Below are positions 7,737 to 16,450 of a stretch of 33,793 nt of DNA, piece after piece. Source of the stretch: Oscillospiraceae bacterium. Lineage in GTDB: Bacteria > Bacillota > Clostridia > Oscillospirales > Ruminococcaceae. The notes under the pieces are model-generated. The model was not told the origin of the DNA. It did not search any database and was given only the letters and a program-made list of their open reading frames with translations. The position numbers were made by a program, and so were the translations under genes. Location of the stretch: assembly GCA_018110905.1 (NCBI GenBank), contig JAGBAZ010000022.1, positions 1-33,793 on the forward strand, in the 5' to 3' direction. Every line of letters begins with the position of its first letter. Within the stretch, counting starts at the first letter, position 1.

Positions 7737-7772
7737 AAAAAATCTCCCGGACAAATGTCCGAGAGATTTTTT
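7737..7772. terminator. Terminator after tRNA-fMet
   Basis: Stem TCTC-C-CGGAC (7743-7752) with GTCCG-A-GAGA (7757-7766), one C-A mismatch, AAAT loop and A/T runs on both sides. It lies immediately after the tRNA 3' end on the minus strand. Confidence 0.85.
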
Positions 7773-7773
7773 C

Positions 7774-7850
<77 letters not shown>

Positions 7851-7923
7851 ATATATGCAATTTTTGAGTGCCTGATTATTATATCACGTCAAAACAAAAA
7901 TTGCAAGTGCTTTTTTAAAATTT

Positions 7924-8355
7924 TTAAATATTTTTTTCCATCCAGTGGCAGGGTCTTGCCTCGCTGTAAACAACGGGAGCGTTACATTTTACAAAACCGC
8001 ATTTTTCATAAAAACCTGTTGCACTGTCTTTTGCAAGAAGAATAGCCTTTTTGCCGCCTTTAAGTTTGGCAGCAGTTTCAAGAGCGGCAATAACGGACAT
8101 ACCGATATGATTTCCGCGGTAAGGTTTGAGAACGGCGATTCTTCCGAAAACAAAAACACCTTCGCGGCCTTTTGGGTCGGGGAAGTATCTTCCGGTTGCA
8201 ATTGCTTTTTCGCCGTCGTGAAGAGTTACATATTCGCAGATATTATCGATATCATCAAATTCGTTCTGAAATTTTTGTTCGGCAACAAAAACAGCAAGGC
8301 GAACAGAATAAGCATCTTTCTGGTTATCTTTAATTTTAACAGTAATTTCAGACAT
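7924..8355 (-). CDS. GNAT family N-acetyltransferase
   Basis: A 143-residue acetyl-CoA-dependent transferase of unknown substrate. The acetyl-CoA pyrophosphate loop reads RGNHIGMSV (R/QxxGxG/A type), preceded by the beta-4 strand GRIAVLKPY; the C-terminal FYEKCGF motif is also typical. I place the start at the ATG at 8355 (MSEITVKIK), which has AAAGGAG 10 nt upstream, rather than the ATG eight codons earlier. Monocistronic; divergent from nth. Confidence 0.85.
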   Translation of the reverse strand: MSEITVKIKDNQKDAYSVRLAVFVAEQKFQNEFDDIDNICEYVTLHDGEKAIATGRYFPDPKGREGVFVFGRIAVLKPYRGNHIGMSVIAALETAAKLKGGKKAILLAKDSATGFYEKCGFVKCNAPVVYSEARPCHWMEKNI

Positions 8356-8458
8356 ATTTTGCACGCTCCTTTGGCACAATTATGTAAAATTATAATAACA
8401 CTTATACATATTTTTTTCAAGCTGTTTTGAAAAGATATTTTTAAAACAATTCTCTTGC

Positions 8459-8487
8459 TTGACAATAATGTTCAAAAAGAATATTCT
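8459..8487 (+). promoter_or_regulatory. Promoter of nth
   Basis: TTGACA (8459-8464), 17-bp spacer, TATTCT (8482-8487). It lies downstream of the longest in-frame start at 8455 and so rules that start out. Confidence 0.7.
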
Positions 8488-8514
8488 GTATTTGTATTGA
8501 TTGGAGGGGATTTT

Positions 8515-9153
8515 TTGGATAAAAAGGAACTTGCCGCAAAAGCGGTTGAACTTCTTAAAAAAGAATATCCGGACGCGATTTGTTCTCTTGAATATGTAAA
8601 ACCGCATGAACTTCTTTTTGCAACACGCCTTGCAGCTCAATGCACCGATGCAAGGGTCAATATGGTAACACCGGTACTTTATTCAAAATATCCCACTCTT
8701 GAAGCTCTTGCGGAGGCTGATGAGCAGGATATCAGCGATATAATCCGTTCGTGCGGCTTTTATAAAACAAAAGCGCATGATATTTCTCTTGCTTCCAAAA
8801 TGCTTGTGAATGAATACGGCGGAATTGTTCCCGATACGGTCGAAGAGCTGATAAAACTTCCGGGAATCGGAAGAAAGACCGCAAACCTTGTTGTGGGTGA
8901 CGTTTATGGAAAACCGGCTGTTGTTTGTGATACACACTGCATAAGAATAACAAACCTTCTTGGTTTTACCACAACAAAAGATCCTGCAAAGTGTGAAATT
9001 GAACTTCGCGAAATACTCGATCCCATAGAGTCAAATAATTTCTGCCACAGATTGGTCCTTCACGGAAGAGCGGTTTGCATTGCCAGAAGACCCCAATGCG
9101 ACAGATGTGTTCTTAAAGAAATTTGCGAACATTCAAAAAATTCGGAAGAATGA
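8515..9153 (+). CDS. nth: Endonuclease III (DNA glycosylase/AP lyase)
   Basis: Base-excision repair enzyme that removes oxidised pyrimidines and cleaves at the abasic site. The 212-residue protein from the TTG at 8515 has the helix-hairpin-helix LPGIGRKTA with catalytic lysine K121, the catalytic aspartate D139 in CDTHCIR (VDTHVxR in most homologues), and a C-terminal [4Fe-4S] loop C188-x6-C195-x2-C198-x5-C204. TTG is chosen because GGAGGGG lies 5-6 nt upstream and the promoter lies inside the longer frame. Length is typical. Confidence 0.95.
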   Translation: MDKKELAAKAVELLKKEYPDAICSLEYVKPHELLFATRLAAQCTDARVNMVTPVLYSKYPTLEALAEADEQDISDIIRSCGFYKTKAHDISLASKMLVNEYGGIVPDTVEELIKLPGIGRKTANLVVGDVYGKPAVVCDTHCIRITNLLGFTTTKDPAKCEIELREILDPIESNNFCHRLVLHGRAVCIARRPQCDRCVLKEICEHSKNSEE

Positions 9154-9167
9154 TTTTTAATAATATA

Positions 9168-9196
9168 TTGAAAATAAAAGGTTTGGGAATTATAAT
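9168..9196 (+). promoter_or_regulatory. Promoter of the DUF1858-type gene and possibly of the trmK operon
   Basis: TTGAAA (9168-9173), 17-bp spacer, TATAAT (9191-9196). Confidence 0.75.
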
Positions 9197-9230
9197 ATAT
9201 ACATAACAAAATTAAAAGGAGATATATAAA

Positions 9231-9446
9231 ATGGCATATCAGGTTACCAAAGATTCAATTATTGGCGATATTCTTGATTATGATAAAGAAACCGGAGTTT
9301 TCTTCCTTGAAATGGGAATGCATTGTCTTGGATGTCCGATGTCCAGAGGCGAAAGCATTGAAGAAGCCTGTGAGGTACATGGTGTTAAATGCGAAGACAT
9401 TGTTGCAAAGATAAATAAATATTTTGCGGAACAGGAAAATCAATAA
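9231..9446 (+). CDS. DUF1858 / hybrid-cluster-associated redox disulfide protein
   Basis: A 71-residue protein matching the small redox-disulfide domain often found near hybrid cluster proteins. It has the paired cysteines C32 and C35 in HCLGCP, plus C47 and C54, and the typical core V-T-K-D-S-I-I-G-D-I. AAAGGAG precedes the ATG. Its biochemical role is unknown; a thiol-disulfide or metal-sulfur partner function is inferred from the CxxC. No hybrid cluster gene is in the window. Confidence 0.85.
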   Translation: MAYQVTKDSIIGDILDYDKETGVFFLEMGMHCLGCPMSRGESIEEACEVHGVKCEDIVAKINKYFAEQENQ

Positions 9447-9454
9447 ATTATTTT

Positions 9455-9490
9455 GGCAGCCATGGTTTCAGGGCTGCCTTAAGTTTTATA
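9455..9490 (+). terminator. Weak terminator-like hairpin before trmK
   Basis: GGCAGCC (9455-9461) pairs with GGCTGCC (9472-9478), but only a broken T tract follows, so read-through into trmK is likely. Confidence 0.5.
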
Positions 9491-9508
9491 TGAAACGGGG
9501 AAACTTTT

Positions 9509-10207
9509 TTGGAAAAGCTTGATTTAAGACTTGCTGCCGCTGCAGAATTTGTAAAAGAAGGTACTGTTGCGGCAGATGTTGGAACCGATCACGGATATCT
9601 TATATGCTATCTTGTAAGCGAAGGAATCTGCACCCGCGGTTTTGCAACTGACATCAATATCAAACCTCTTGAAAGTGCAAAAAAACTTATTCGTGAGATG
9701 AAGCTTGAAGACGAAATTGAAACTGTTCTTACAGATGGATTAAAAGGTCTTCCGGAAAACGAAATTGATGAAATTTTGATCTGCGGAATGGGCGGAGAAA
9801 CGATTATAGGAATCCTTGAGGGAACTGACTGGGTAAGAAGCGAAAAAGTTCATCTTGTTCTTCAGCCGATGTCCCGGTCGGATATGCTTCGCCGCTGGCT
9901 TTGCGAAAACGGATGGAATATTGACGCAGAAAAAGCTGTTGAAGTTGAAAAACATCTTTATACAGTTATCAGTGCTGATTATATTGGCAGAAGTGAAATC
10001 CCAGACGATCTCTATTGCCTTACCGGCGAACTTCTCGGACAAAATGATGAGTTTGCACTTAAATATGTTCGCTGGCAGGCCAATATCCAGCGTGGAATTG
10101 CTTCCGGACTTCTGCGTTCTGAAAAAGAAAGGGAACACGCACTTAGCCATATTCAGCTTGCGGATATGATCGAAGAACAAGCCAATGAAACGGAGAACGA
10201 TTTATGA
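9509..10207 (+). CDS. trmK: tRNA (adenine(22)-N1)-methyltransferase
   Basis: SAM-dependent enzyme that makes m1A22 in tRNAs of Gram-positive bacteria. The 232-residue protein starts with a Rossmann SAM site (AADVGTDHGYL, about 21-31), a second SAM contact at TDINIKPLESA, and ICGMGGETI, typical of the COG2384 family. The C-terminal half is helical, as in the family. The start is TTG at 9509, with ACGGGGA upstream. It overlaps the next gene by 4 nt (ATGA); pairing of trmK with a Nif3-like gene is common in Firmicutes. Confidence 0.92.
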   Translation: MEKLDLRLAAAAEFVKEGTVAADVGTDHGYLICYLVSEGICTRGFATDINIKPLESAKKLIREMKLEDEIETVLTDGLKGLPENEIDEILICGMGGETIIGILEGTDWVRSEKVHLVLQPMSRSDMLRRWLCENGWNIDAEKAVEVEKHLYTVISADYIGRSEIPDDLYCLTGELLGQNDEFALKYVRWQANIQRGIASGLLRSEKEREHALSHIQLADMIEEQANETENDL

Positions 10208-10968
10208 GTAAAGTATTGGATTTTTATAAATTTATCGATAAAATTGCACCGTTTGAAACTCAGGAAAGCTGGGATAATTCAGGTTTTCTTGTAGGCGATG
10301 GAGATAAAAGCGTAAAAAAAGTTTTGCTTGCTCTTGATGTAACGGAACCGGTGCTCAATGAAGCGGAACAAATCGGAGCGGAACTTGTTATCAGCCATCA
10401 TCCGGTGATTTTCGGTGCGCTAAAAGAAATCCATCCTAAAAATATCGCTTTTCTTGCCGCACAAAAAGGTATTGCAATAATAAGCGCGCATACTTGTCTT
10501 GATATTGCAGACGGCGGAGTTAACGACTGTCTTGCGGCAGCTTTGGAACTCAAAAATATCGTTAAAGTTGATGACGGGGAAGGCCTTATGAGAATTGGAG
10601 AACTCTCAAAGGAACTCACCTGTGAAGAATTTGTAAAATATGTTGCAGAAAAAATAAACGTCGGCGGAATAAAATATACTCCTGCCGAGAAAAAGATTAA
10701 AAAAGTTGCTGTTTGCGGAGGAAGCGGCGGAGATTTATATCCTTTTGCTATGAATGCCGGAGCTGATGCTTATGTAACGGCAAATATCAAACATAATCTT
10801 TTTATCGATATGAGAAGAGATAACTTCTGCGTTCTTGATGCAGGACATTTCTGCACTGAAAATACCGTAATAGAACCTCTTGCAAAAAAACTTGCGGAAG
10901 AATTCAGCGATACCGAAATAGTTGTTTCCGAAGTTTCGGAAGATCCTGCAAGATATTGGTCAAAATAA
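10204..10968 (+). CDS. Nif3-like dinuclear metal centre protein (YqfO/DUF34)
   Basis: A 254-residue hexamer-type metal protein. Metal-ligand motifs are visible: H65-H66 in ISHHPVIFG, H96 and D100 in SAHTCLD, and near the C-terminus DAGHFCTEN with a His and a Glu. It is the short version without the inserted PII-like domain found in Bacillus YqfO. Exact activity is unsettled; GTP cyclohydrolase I-like, metal insertion and other roles have been proposed. Coupled to trmK. Confidence 0.9.
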   Translation: MSKVLDFYKFIDKIAPFETQESWDNSGFLVGDGDKSVKKVLLALDVTEPVLNEAEQIGAELVISHHPVIFGALKEIHPKNIAFLAAQKGIAIISAHTCLDIADGGVNDCLAAALELKNIVKVDDGEGLMRIGELSKELTCEEFVKYVAEKINVGGIKYTPAEKKIKKVAVCGGSGGDLYPFAMNAGADAYVTANIKHNLFIDMRRDNFCVLDAGHFCTENTVIEPLAKKLAEEFSDTEIVVSEVSEDPARYWSK

Positions 10969-10993
10969 TTTGTAAAAAACGAGGTGAGCACGA

Positions 10994-12745
10994 ATGGCAC
11001 TTGACGGAATCACGCTGAGCATGCTCAAAAATGAAATATCGGAAAAATTAATTGGAGCAAGAGTTGATAAAATTCATCAACCATCTAAAGAAGAACTTGT
11101 TATTGCTCTTCGCTGGAACGGCGGCAACGGAAAGCTTTTGATATCGGCTTCCGCCTCCGGCCCAAGAATTCATTTTACCGAAAGTTCTGTTGACAACCCC
11201 AAAAATCCTCCGATGTTCTGTATGCTTATGAGAAAGCATCTTTCCGGAGCCAAACTTGTTGAAATAGAACAGTTCGGTCTTGAAAGAATGCTTCACATTT
11301 CATTTTCCACTTATAATGAATTCGGCGATCCTGTGATTATTAAGCTGGCTGTTGAAATAATGGGAAGACACAGCAACATAATGCTTATTGGTCCTGACGG
11401 AAGGATTATTGATGCGATAAAACGTGTTACTGCAGATATGTCATCGGTCCGCCAGGTTATGCCCGGAATGACTTACGTTTTTCCGCCGGCACAGAATAAA
11501 CTTAATACTCTCGATATTGACTGCATGGAACTTGCATCGAGGCTTAAAAACGGAAGAGATATTCCGCTTTCAAAAGCTCTTATGGAAAATCTTGACGGCG
11601 TTTCTCCGATTGTTTGCCGTGAAATTTCCGAAATCGTAACCGGAGGTTTTGATACCAAAACACATGATTTAACAAACGATGATTTTGAAAAGCTTGCAAG
11701 CTGCCTTGAAAAAATTTCGGAAAGCATAAAAAACGGAAATGCGGATCCATATATGGTGATCGAAGAAAACGGACACCCGCTTGATTTTACTTTTATCAAA
11801 GTAAGTCAATATGGTGACGCAACGGAAGTTCGTAAATTTGGATCCTTCAGCGAAATGCTGGATAAATTCTATTCTGAACGTTCCGGAGCGGACAGAATGA
11901 AACAGCGTTCCAACGACCTTTTTAAATTTGTTACAAACCTTGCGGACAGAATTTCAAGAAAACTTGACGTGCAGAGGCAGGAACTTGCCCGTTCCACCGA
12001 AAGGGATATTCTACGTGTTAAAGGTGAACTTATCCACGCCAATCTCTGGATGATTGAAAAAGGAATGACTTCTGTTGTTCTGGAAAACTATTATGATAAC
12101 TGCAAACCGGTTGAAGTAAAACTTGATCCGCGTCTTACACCAAATCAGAATGCTCAGCATTATTTCAGCGAATACCGCAAAGCTGATACGGCAGAAAGAA
12201 TGCTTAAAAAATTTATAGAAAAAGGCGAAGCGGAACTTTCGTATATTGAGTCTGTTTTTGATCTTCTTTCAAGAGCAAGAACCGATGATGAAGTTGTCGC
12301 TATCCGTGAAGAGCTTGTTGCGCAGGGATATCTTAAAAATCACCGAAAAAACAACCAGAAACCGGTGAAACTTGCGCCGAAAGAATATATTTCCACAGAT
12401 GGTTTTCGTATTCTTTGTGGAAGAAACAACATCCAGAACGATAAACTTACCTTTAAAGATTCCAGAAAACATGATATCTGGCTCCATACTCAAAAAATAC
12501 ATGGTTCTCATACGGTAATTGTTACTGAGGGCAGGGAAGTTCCGGAAACTACGATACAGCAGGCGGCAATAGTCGCGGCTTATAATTCAAAGGCAAGGGA
12601 ATCTTCGCTTGTTCCGGTGGATTATACCGAAATCAGAAACGTGAAAAAACCTTCCGGTTCGGCTCCGGGAAAAGCTGTTTATGAACATTATAAAACAGCT
12701 TATGTAAGACCGGCACAGTTCGAAAATATTTTCGGGAATAAATGA
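10994..12745 (+). CDS. rqcH: NFACT family ribosome quality-control factor RqcH (Rqc2 homologue)
   Basis: Binds obstructed 50S subunits and recruits tRNA-Ala to add alanine tails that mark stalled nascent chains for degradation; older annotations call it fibronectin-binding protein. The 583 residues show NFACT-N (1-about 170, including MFCMLMRKHL), an HhH region, a coiled-coil middle (about 300-430) and the NFACT-R domain from 465 with DIWLHT (494-499) and GSHTVI. E97-R98 sits where the Asp-Arg pair needed for tRNA contact is expected. GAGGTGA precedes the ATG. Full length. Confidence 0.92.
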   Translation: MALDGITLSMLKNEISEKLIGARVDKIHQPSKEELVIALRWNGGNGKLLISASASGPRIHFTESSVDNPKNPPMFCMLMRKHLSGAKLVEIEQFGLERMLHISFSTYNEFGDPVIIKLAVEIMGRHSNIMLIGPDGRIIDAIKRVTADMSSVRQVMPGMTYVFPPAQNKLNTLDIDCMELASRLKNGRDIPLSKALMENLDGVSPIVCREISEIVTGGFDTKTHDLTNDDFEKLASCLEKISESIKNGNADPYMVIEENGHPLDFTFIKVSQYGDATEVRKFGSFSEMLDKFYSERSGADRMKQRSNDLFKFVTNLADRISRKLDVQRQELARSTERDILRVKGELIHANLWMIEKGMTSVVLENYYDNCKPVEVKLDPRLTPNQNAQHYFSEYRKADTAERMLKKFIEKGEAELSYIESVFDLLSRARTDDEVVAIREELVAQGYLKNHRKNNQKPVKLAPKEYISTDGFRILCGRNNIQNDKLTFKDSRKHDIWLHTQKIHGSHTVIVTEGREVPETTIQQAAIVAAYNSKARESSLVPVDYTEIRNVKKPSGSAPGKAVYEHYKTAYVRPAQFENIFGNK

Positions 12746-12746
12746 T

Positions 12747-13508
12747 ATGGAAAACTGGTTTTTGACAAAGCAAATTGATGAGAATACGTTTGTGATAAGC
12801 GAACCGAATCATTGGGAAGAAACAAACTGTTATCTTCTTGTCGGAAAAGAAAACGCTCTTCTTATCGATACCGGTCTCGGAGTTTCGGATATTTCAAAAG
12901 AAGTCTTGAAAATCACCAATAAGCCGGTCATGGCCGTTCCGACCCACGTTCATTGGGATCATATAGGCGGACTTTGGAAATTTTCGGAATTTTACGTTCA
13001 CGAATCTGAAAAAGACTGGATTGAAGAAAATTTTCCTCTTTCGAACGAGTTCGTTCGAAAAATGCTTGTAAAGGGAAACAACTTGACGGGGTTTATAAAT
13101 GTTGATGATTATGCGGTTTTTCAAGGTAATCCCAAAAAGATTCTTATTGATGGAGATATCATAGATTTAGGAAACAGAAAAATCGAAGTTTTGCATACTC
13201 CAGGACATTCTCCGGGTCATATGTGTTTTTTTGAAGAAAAAACAGGCTATCTTTTTTCTGGAGATTTGATTTATAAAGGAACTCTTTTTGCAAATTATGA
13301 TTCAACCGACCCGGAAAAATATATTGAATCTGTTCAGAAGATAAGTAAACTTCCGGTTAACCGTGTTTTTCCGGCTCATCACAGTATGGATATTCAAACG
13401 GAGATAATTTCTGATGTTTATAAAGGTTTGATGGAAATTAAAAAACAGGAAAAACTTTTCCACGGAAACGGTTTATTTGAATTTGATCAATGGAGCATAA
13501 TCTTGTAA
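12747..13508 (+). CDS. MBL-fold metallo-hydrolase
   Basis: A 253-residue metallo-beta-lactamase-fold hydrolase. The metal motif HVHWDH gives H67, H69, D71 and H72; a third-motif His is in HTPGHSPGH, an Asp in FSGDLI and the last His in PAHHS. These fit glyoxalase II-like hydrolases, but the substrate cannot be assigned. It starts one base after the rqcH stop, so it is in the same operon. Confidence 0.85.
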   Translation: MENWFLTKQIDENTFVISEPNHWEETNCYLLVGKENALLIDTGLGVSDISKEVLKITNKPVMAVPTHVHWDHIGGLWKFSEFYVHESEKDWIEENFPLSNEFVRKMLVKGNNLTGFINVDDYAVFQGNPKKILIDGDIIDLGNRKIEVLHTPGHSPGHMCFFEEKTGYLFSGDLIYKGTLFANYDSTDPEKYIESVQKISKLPVNRVFPAHHSMDIQTEIISDVYKGLMEIKKQEKLFHGNGLFEFDQWSIIL

Positions 13509-13541
13509 AAAAAGCGGAGTGAAATTCACTCCGCTTTTTTA
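13507..13541. terminator. Bidirectional terminator overlapping the PPC gene stop
   Basis: Stem AGCGGAGTG (13513-13521) with CACTCCGCT (13527-13535) and A/T runs outside. The stop codon of the minus-strand gene lies in the hairpin. Confidence 0.88.
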
Positions 13542-13957
13542 AATATAAGTTCATCATATCCGGTTTCCGGGTCATCTTCAATGGAGATTTCTGTTTCCGG
13601 AATTTCGGCAATTATCAGTTCGCAGGTTGTGTTTATTAAACAGCCTTCGCAAAGATGACCTCCAATAGTTGATAAATCTTCTTTTGAAAGCGCTATATGA
13701 AGATGACAGCGTTTTGCGCTTACCGTTCCGTTAAGACTTACAATTTCGCAATCTTCGTTAATTTCGCGAATCGTTATACCGGAAGCATCGCGGATTTTTC
13801 CTTTTGAAATACACCCGACGCCGGAAGCAACAAATCCGGCATTAATTTCTTTTTCTTTACAAAGTTCCTCGATGGATTTAAGAAGGTCTTCGCCTCTGTG
13901 GAGTCTTACACAGTGATATTTGGTATTTCCGCAAACGGAAACAATTTCAGATTTCAT
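13526..13957 (-). CDS. PPC-domain protein (DUF296)
   Basis: A 143-residue single-domain protein of the PPC/DUF296 family. It has the putative metal ligands H85 and H87 in HLHI and H101 in GGHL, spaced as in bacterial members. Plant relatives carry AT-hooks for DNA binding; none is present, so the common label of DNA-binding protein is not supported here. It overlaps the transporter gene upstream by 4 nt and is co-expressed with it. Confidence 0.85.
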   Translation of the reverse strand: MKSEIVSVCGNTKYHCVRLHRGEDLLKSIEELCKEKEINAGFVASGVGCISKGKIRDASGITIREINEDCEIVSLNGTVSAKRCHLHIALSKEDLSTIGGHLCEGCLINTTCELIIAEIPETEISIEDDPETGYDELIFKKAE

Positions 13958-14865
13958 TTTGCAACGGCTCCTTTCTGTTTTTCGGGAAGCTGGATTATTA
14001 TAATTGAAATAAACATAAGGATGCAGCCTGCTGATTCCCGAAGAGTCGGAATCTGGTGAAGAATAACAGCCCCGGCAAGAACGGCAAAAACCGATTCAAG
14101 ACTCATCAGAAGGGAAGCAACGCTTGGCTTTGTCCATTTTTGTGCGACAGTCTGAAGAGTGTATCCAACTCCGCCGGAAAGAGCACCGGCATAGATAATG
14201 GGCAGCCAGGCATTAAGAATATTTTGAAGGTTGGGTTTTTCAAAAATAAACATAACGACAACAGAAATTACACCGCAAACAAGGAACTGGAGGCAGGAGA
14301 GTTTAACGCAATCTACCTTAGGCGCAAAATGTCCTATTGCAAGGATATGAACTGCATAGGCGACCGCGCTTATCAGAACAACCAAATCTCCGTTGCTTAC
14401 GGAAAGGCTTTCGTTCATGCAAAGAAGATAAAGACCTGCTACCGCAAGAGCACAGCAGATCCATATCATTTTGGGAAGCTTTTGTTTCATCAAAAGGCCG
14501 AAGAAAGGAACGATGAGGATATAAAGAACGGAAATAAAGCCCGCTTTTCCAACGGTTGTCTGGGAAATTCCGATTTGCTGTATTGTTGAAGCAAAAAAGA
14601 TTATGATTCCGCAGATTATTCCGCCTTTGATAAGTTCTTTTTGTTCGGATTTTTCAGGTTTTCTGTATGTTCCGTTTTTCTTTTTTACGGAATCAAAAGC
14701 AAAATTTGCGATTATCAGCACAATTCCGCCGATTATGCATCGTATTCCATTAAAAGTAATCGGTTCAACATATTCCATTCCGACACTTTGGGCAACAAAT
14801 GCACATCCCCAAATAAGAGCGGTAAGAATCAAACATAAATTTCCGAGCATTGCTTTGTTTTTCAT
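13954..14865 (-). CDS. EamA/DMT superfamily transporter
   Basis: A 303-residue membrane protein with ten hydrophobic segments in two EamA repeats: the first begins LTALIWGCAFVAQSVGM, the second contains ALSGGVGYTLQTVAQKW and SLESVFAVLAGAVIL, both typical DMT positions. Probably an exporter of a metabolite or amino acid; the substrate is unknown. First gene of an operon with the PPC-domain protein. Confidence 0.88.
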   Translation of the reverse strand: MKNKAMLGNLCLILTALIWGCAFVAQSVGMEYVEPITFNGIRCIIGGIVLIIANFAFDSVKKKNGTYRKPEKSEQKELIKGGIICGIIIFFASTIQQIGISQTTVGKAGFISVLYILIVPFFGLLMKQKLPKMIWICCALAVAGLYLLCMNESLSVSNGDLVVLISAVAYAVHILAIGHFAPKVDCVKLSCLQFLVCGVISVVVMFIFEKPNLQNILNAWLPIIYAGALSGGVGYTLQTVAQKWTKPSVASLLMSLESVFAVLAGAVILHQIPTLRESAGCILMFISIIIIQLPEKQKGAVAK

Positions 14866-14944
14866 TGGCTACCTCTGATAAAAAAGAATGATATAATTTT
14901 ACAATATTTGAAATAAAAAGAAAAGACCGAAAAATCAATAATTA

Positions 14945-14973
14945 TTGAAAAAAAGGCCGCTATGATTTATAAT
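14945..14973 (+). promoter_or_regulatory. Promoter of plsY
   Basis: TTGAAA (14945-14950), 17-bp spacer, TATAAT (14968-14973). The -10 box overlaps the earlier in-frame TTG at 14973 and rules it out as start. Confidence 0.75.
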
Positions 14974-15002
14974 TGAATCATAAATTTACGGGAGGCTGTG
15001 CT

Positions 15003-15605
15003 TTGGAATATATAATCGGTGTTCTTATCGGATATTTTTTCGGAAGTATCAACATGGCTAATATAATTTCAAAAAAACGCGGCATAGATATAAAAAAAGT
15101 CGGATCGAACAATGCAGGCGCTTCCAATGTTTTTATTTCCGTAGGAAAAATTTATGGGATAATCGTTGGTGCGTTTGATATTTTTAAATCGTTTACTGCT
15201 GCGCTTATTGTTTATCTGATATTTTCACAAAATTTTACGGCTGGAGTAATTGCCGGAACAATGGCGATCATCGGTCATATTTTTCCGTTCTGGATGAAAT
15301 TCAACGGAGGAAAAGGACTTGCTCCTTTTATGGGAATGGTTCTTTTCTATGACTGGAAGCTTTTTATATTTTTTGGAATTCTTATTATTGCAATAACACT
15401 GATTACGGATTATATTGGAATCAGTGCGCTTACAATAACAGCATTAATTCCTCTTTATGCTTTTTTATTGAAACACGAGCAGATATTGGCTGCTGTTTTT
15501 GCGATTATTTCGGTAATAATGTGGTGCAAACATATCGAAAATATAAAAAGAATTGCAAACGGAACCGAAATCGGTTTTTTAAGAAAAAATAAAGTAAAAA
15601 AATAA
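15003..15605 (+). CDS. plsY: Acyl phosphate:glycerol-3-phosphate acyltransferase PlsY
   Basis: Integral membrane enzyme that makes 1-acyl-glycerol-3-phosphate in the first step of phospholipid synthesis. The 200 residues give five hydrophobic helices and the three family motifs: GSNNAGASNV (usual SGNPGATN), the phosphate-loop FNGGKGLAP, and KHIENIKRIANGTE near the end. The TTG at 15003 is the start because GGGAGG lies 7 nt before it. The first motif departs from the standard by SN-N, which suggests a PlsY-like paralogue is possible. Confidence 0.85.
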   Translation: MEYIIGVLIGYFFGSINMANIISKKRGIDIKKVGSNNAGASNVFISVGKIYGIIVGAFDIFKSFTAALIVYLIFSQNFTAGVIAGTMAIIGHIFPFWMKFNGGKGLAPFMGMVLFYDWKLFIFFGILIIAITLITDYIGISALTITALIPLYAFLLKHEQILAAVFAIISVIMWCKHIENIKRIANGTEIGFLRKNKVKK

Positions 15606-15629
15606 AAGAGCCGTTTTCGGCTCTTTTTA
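15604..15629. terminator. Bidirectional terminator after plsY
   Basis: GAGCCG (15608-15613) with CGGCTC (15618-15623), TTTT loop, flanked by A and T runs. It overlaps the 3' end of the convergent gene. Confidence 0.85.
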
Positions 15630-16376
15630 TTTATAAATTTTTGCAATGCAGCGAAGTCTTCCTTTTTTAGTTTCCAGTTTAATTCCTACATATATAAATT
15701 TTCCGTAACCTCTGACTGATACAATGTCACTTTCTTTCGGAGTATATGAAGCGCTGAGCATCGGAACGCCTCCGACGAGGACTTTTTCGTGCTCACAAAG
15801 AGCCTTGCTTTCGCTTCGTGAGATTTTATATATTGATGAAATTACGGAATCCAGTCTTTCGGAAGCAACAACAAATTCGCTTTCAACCGGCTTTGGAAGT
15901 GCATCTTCGGGTATATGCTCAACTTTTGAGCATCGCACGTTAGTATGCTTTATTTCAACAAGATTTTCGCAGATATAATCGGCAATATTATCGAGGCAGG
16001 GAGCATAAGCAACGTTATTCTTAACCACAACATCTCCCAGTGTACTTCTTCGGATTCCCAAAGACATAATCGAACCGAGAAAATCTCTGTGAACAAGTTC
16101 TCCCGAAAACTTCATTGAGCACGGCTCGATTTTTATATATGAAATCGGAGCAGGTTCGGTATATCCGCAAAGATCTTCGCTTCCGAAAACACAAATAGCT
16201 TTTTCTGCGTTTTCATATCCGCCTTCAAAAAAGTATGGAACGCCTTTGATGCATGATTTAAGCAAAGCCTGTTCCGCAGGGGAAAGGAATTCCGTGAAAG
16301 TATAGATGTTTTTGGAATACGCCCTTTCCGCAAGTTCGTAAAAACGCTTTTTAAGCATATTTTCTTCATCAGCCAT
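15627..16376 (-). CDS. YlmH-type S4 domain RNA-binding protein
   Basis: A 249-residue protein with the two-part architecture of YlmH: a mixed N-terminal domain (LSPAEQALL, and LGDVVV near the middle) and a C-terminal S4 RNA-binding domain (about 172-235, beginning RLDSVISSIYKISRSESKAL). YlmH has been linked to ribosome quality control and cell division; here it is alone rather than in the sepF/divIVA cluster. AAAGGAG precedes the ATG. Confidence 0.85.
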   Translation of the reverse strand: MADEENMLKKRFYELAERAYSKNIYTFTEFLSPAEQALLKSCIKGVPYFFEGGYENAEKAICVFGSEDLCGYTEPAPISYIKIEPCSMKFSGELVHRDFLGSIMSLGIRRSTLGDVVVKNNVAYAPCLDNIADYICENLVEIKHTNVRCSKVEHIPEDALPKPVESEFVVASERLDSVISSIYKISRSESKALCEHEKVLVGGVPMLSASYTPKESDIVSVRGYGKFIYVGIKLETKKGRLRCIAKIYK

Positions 16377-16406
16377 ACAATCACGCTCCTTTCTATGTTA
16401 TAATTA

Positions 16407-16435
16407 ATTCTAACATAAAGAATGTTTGCAGTCAA
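16407..16435 (-). promoter_or_regulatory. Promoter of the YlmH-type gene
   Basis: Minus strand TTGACT (16430-16435), 17-bp spacer, TAGAAT (16407-16412). Confidence 0.65.
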
Positions 16436-16450
16436 TTTTTGGAGGAAATA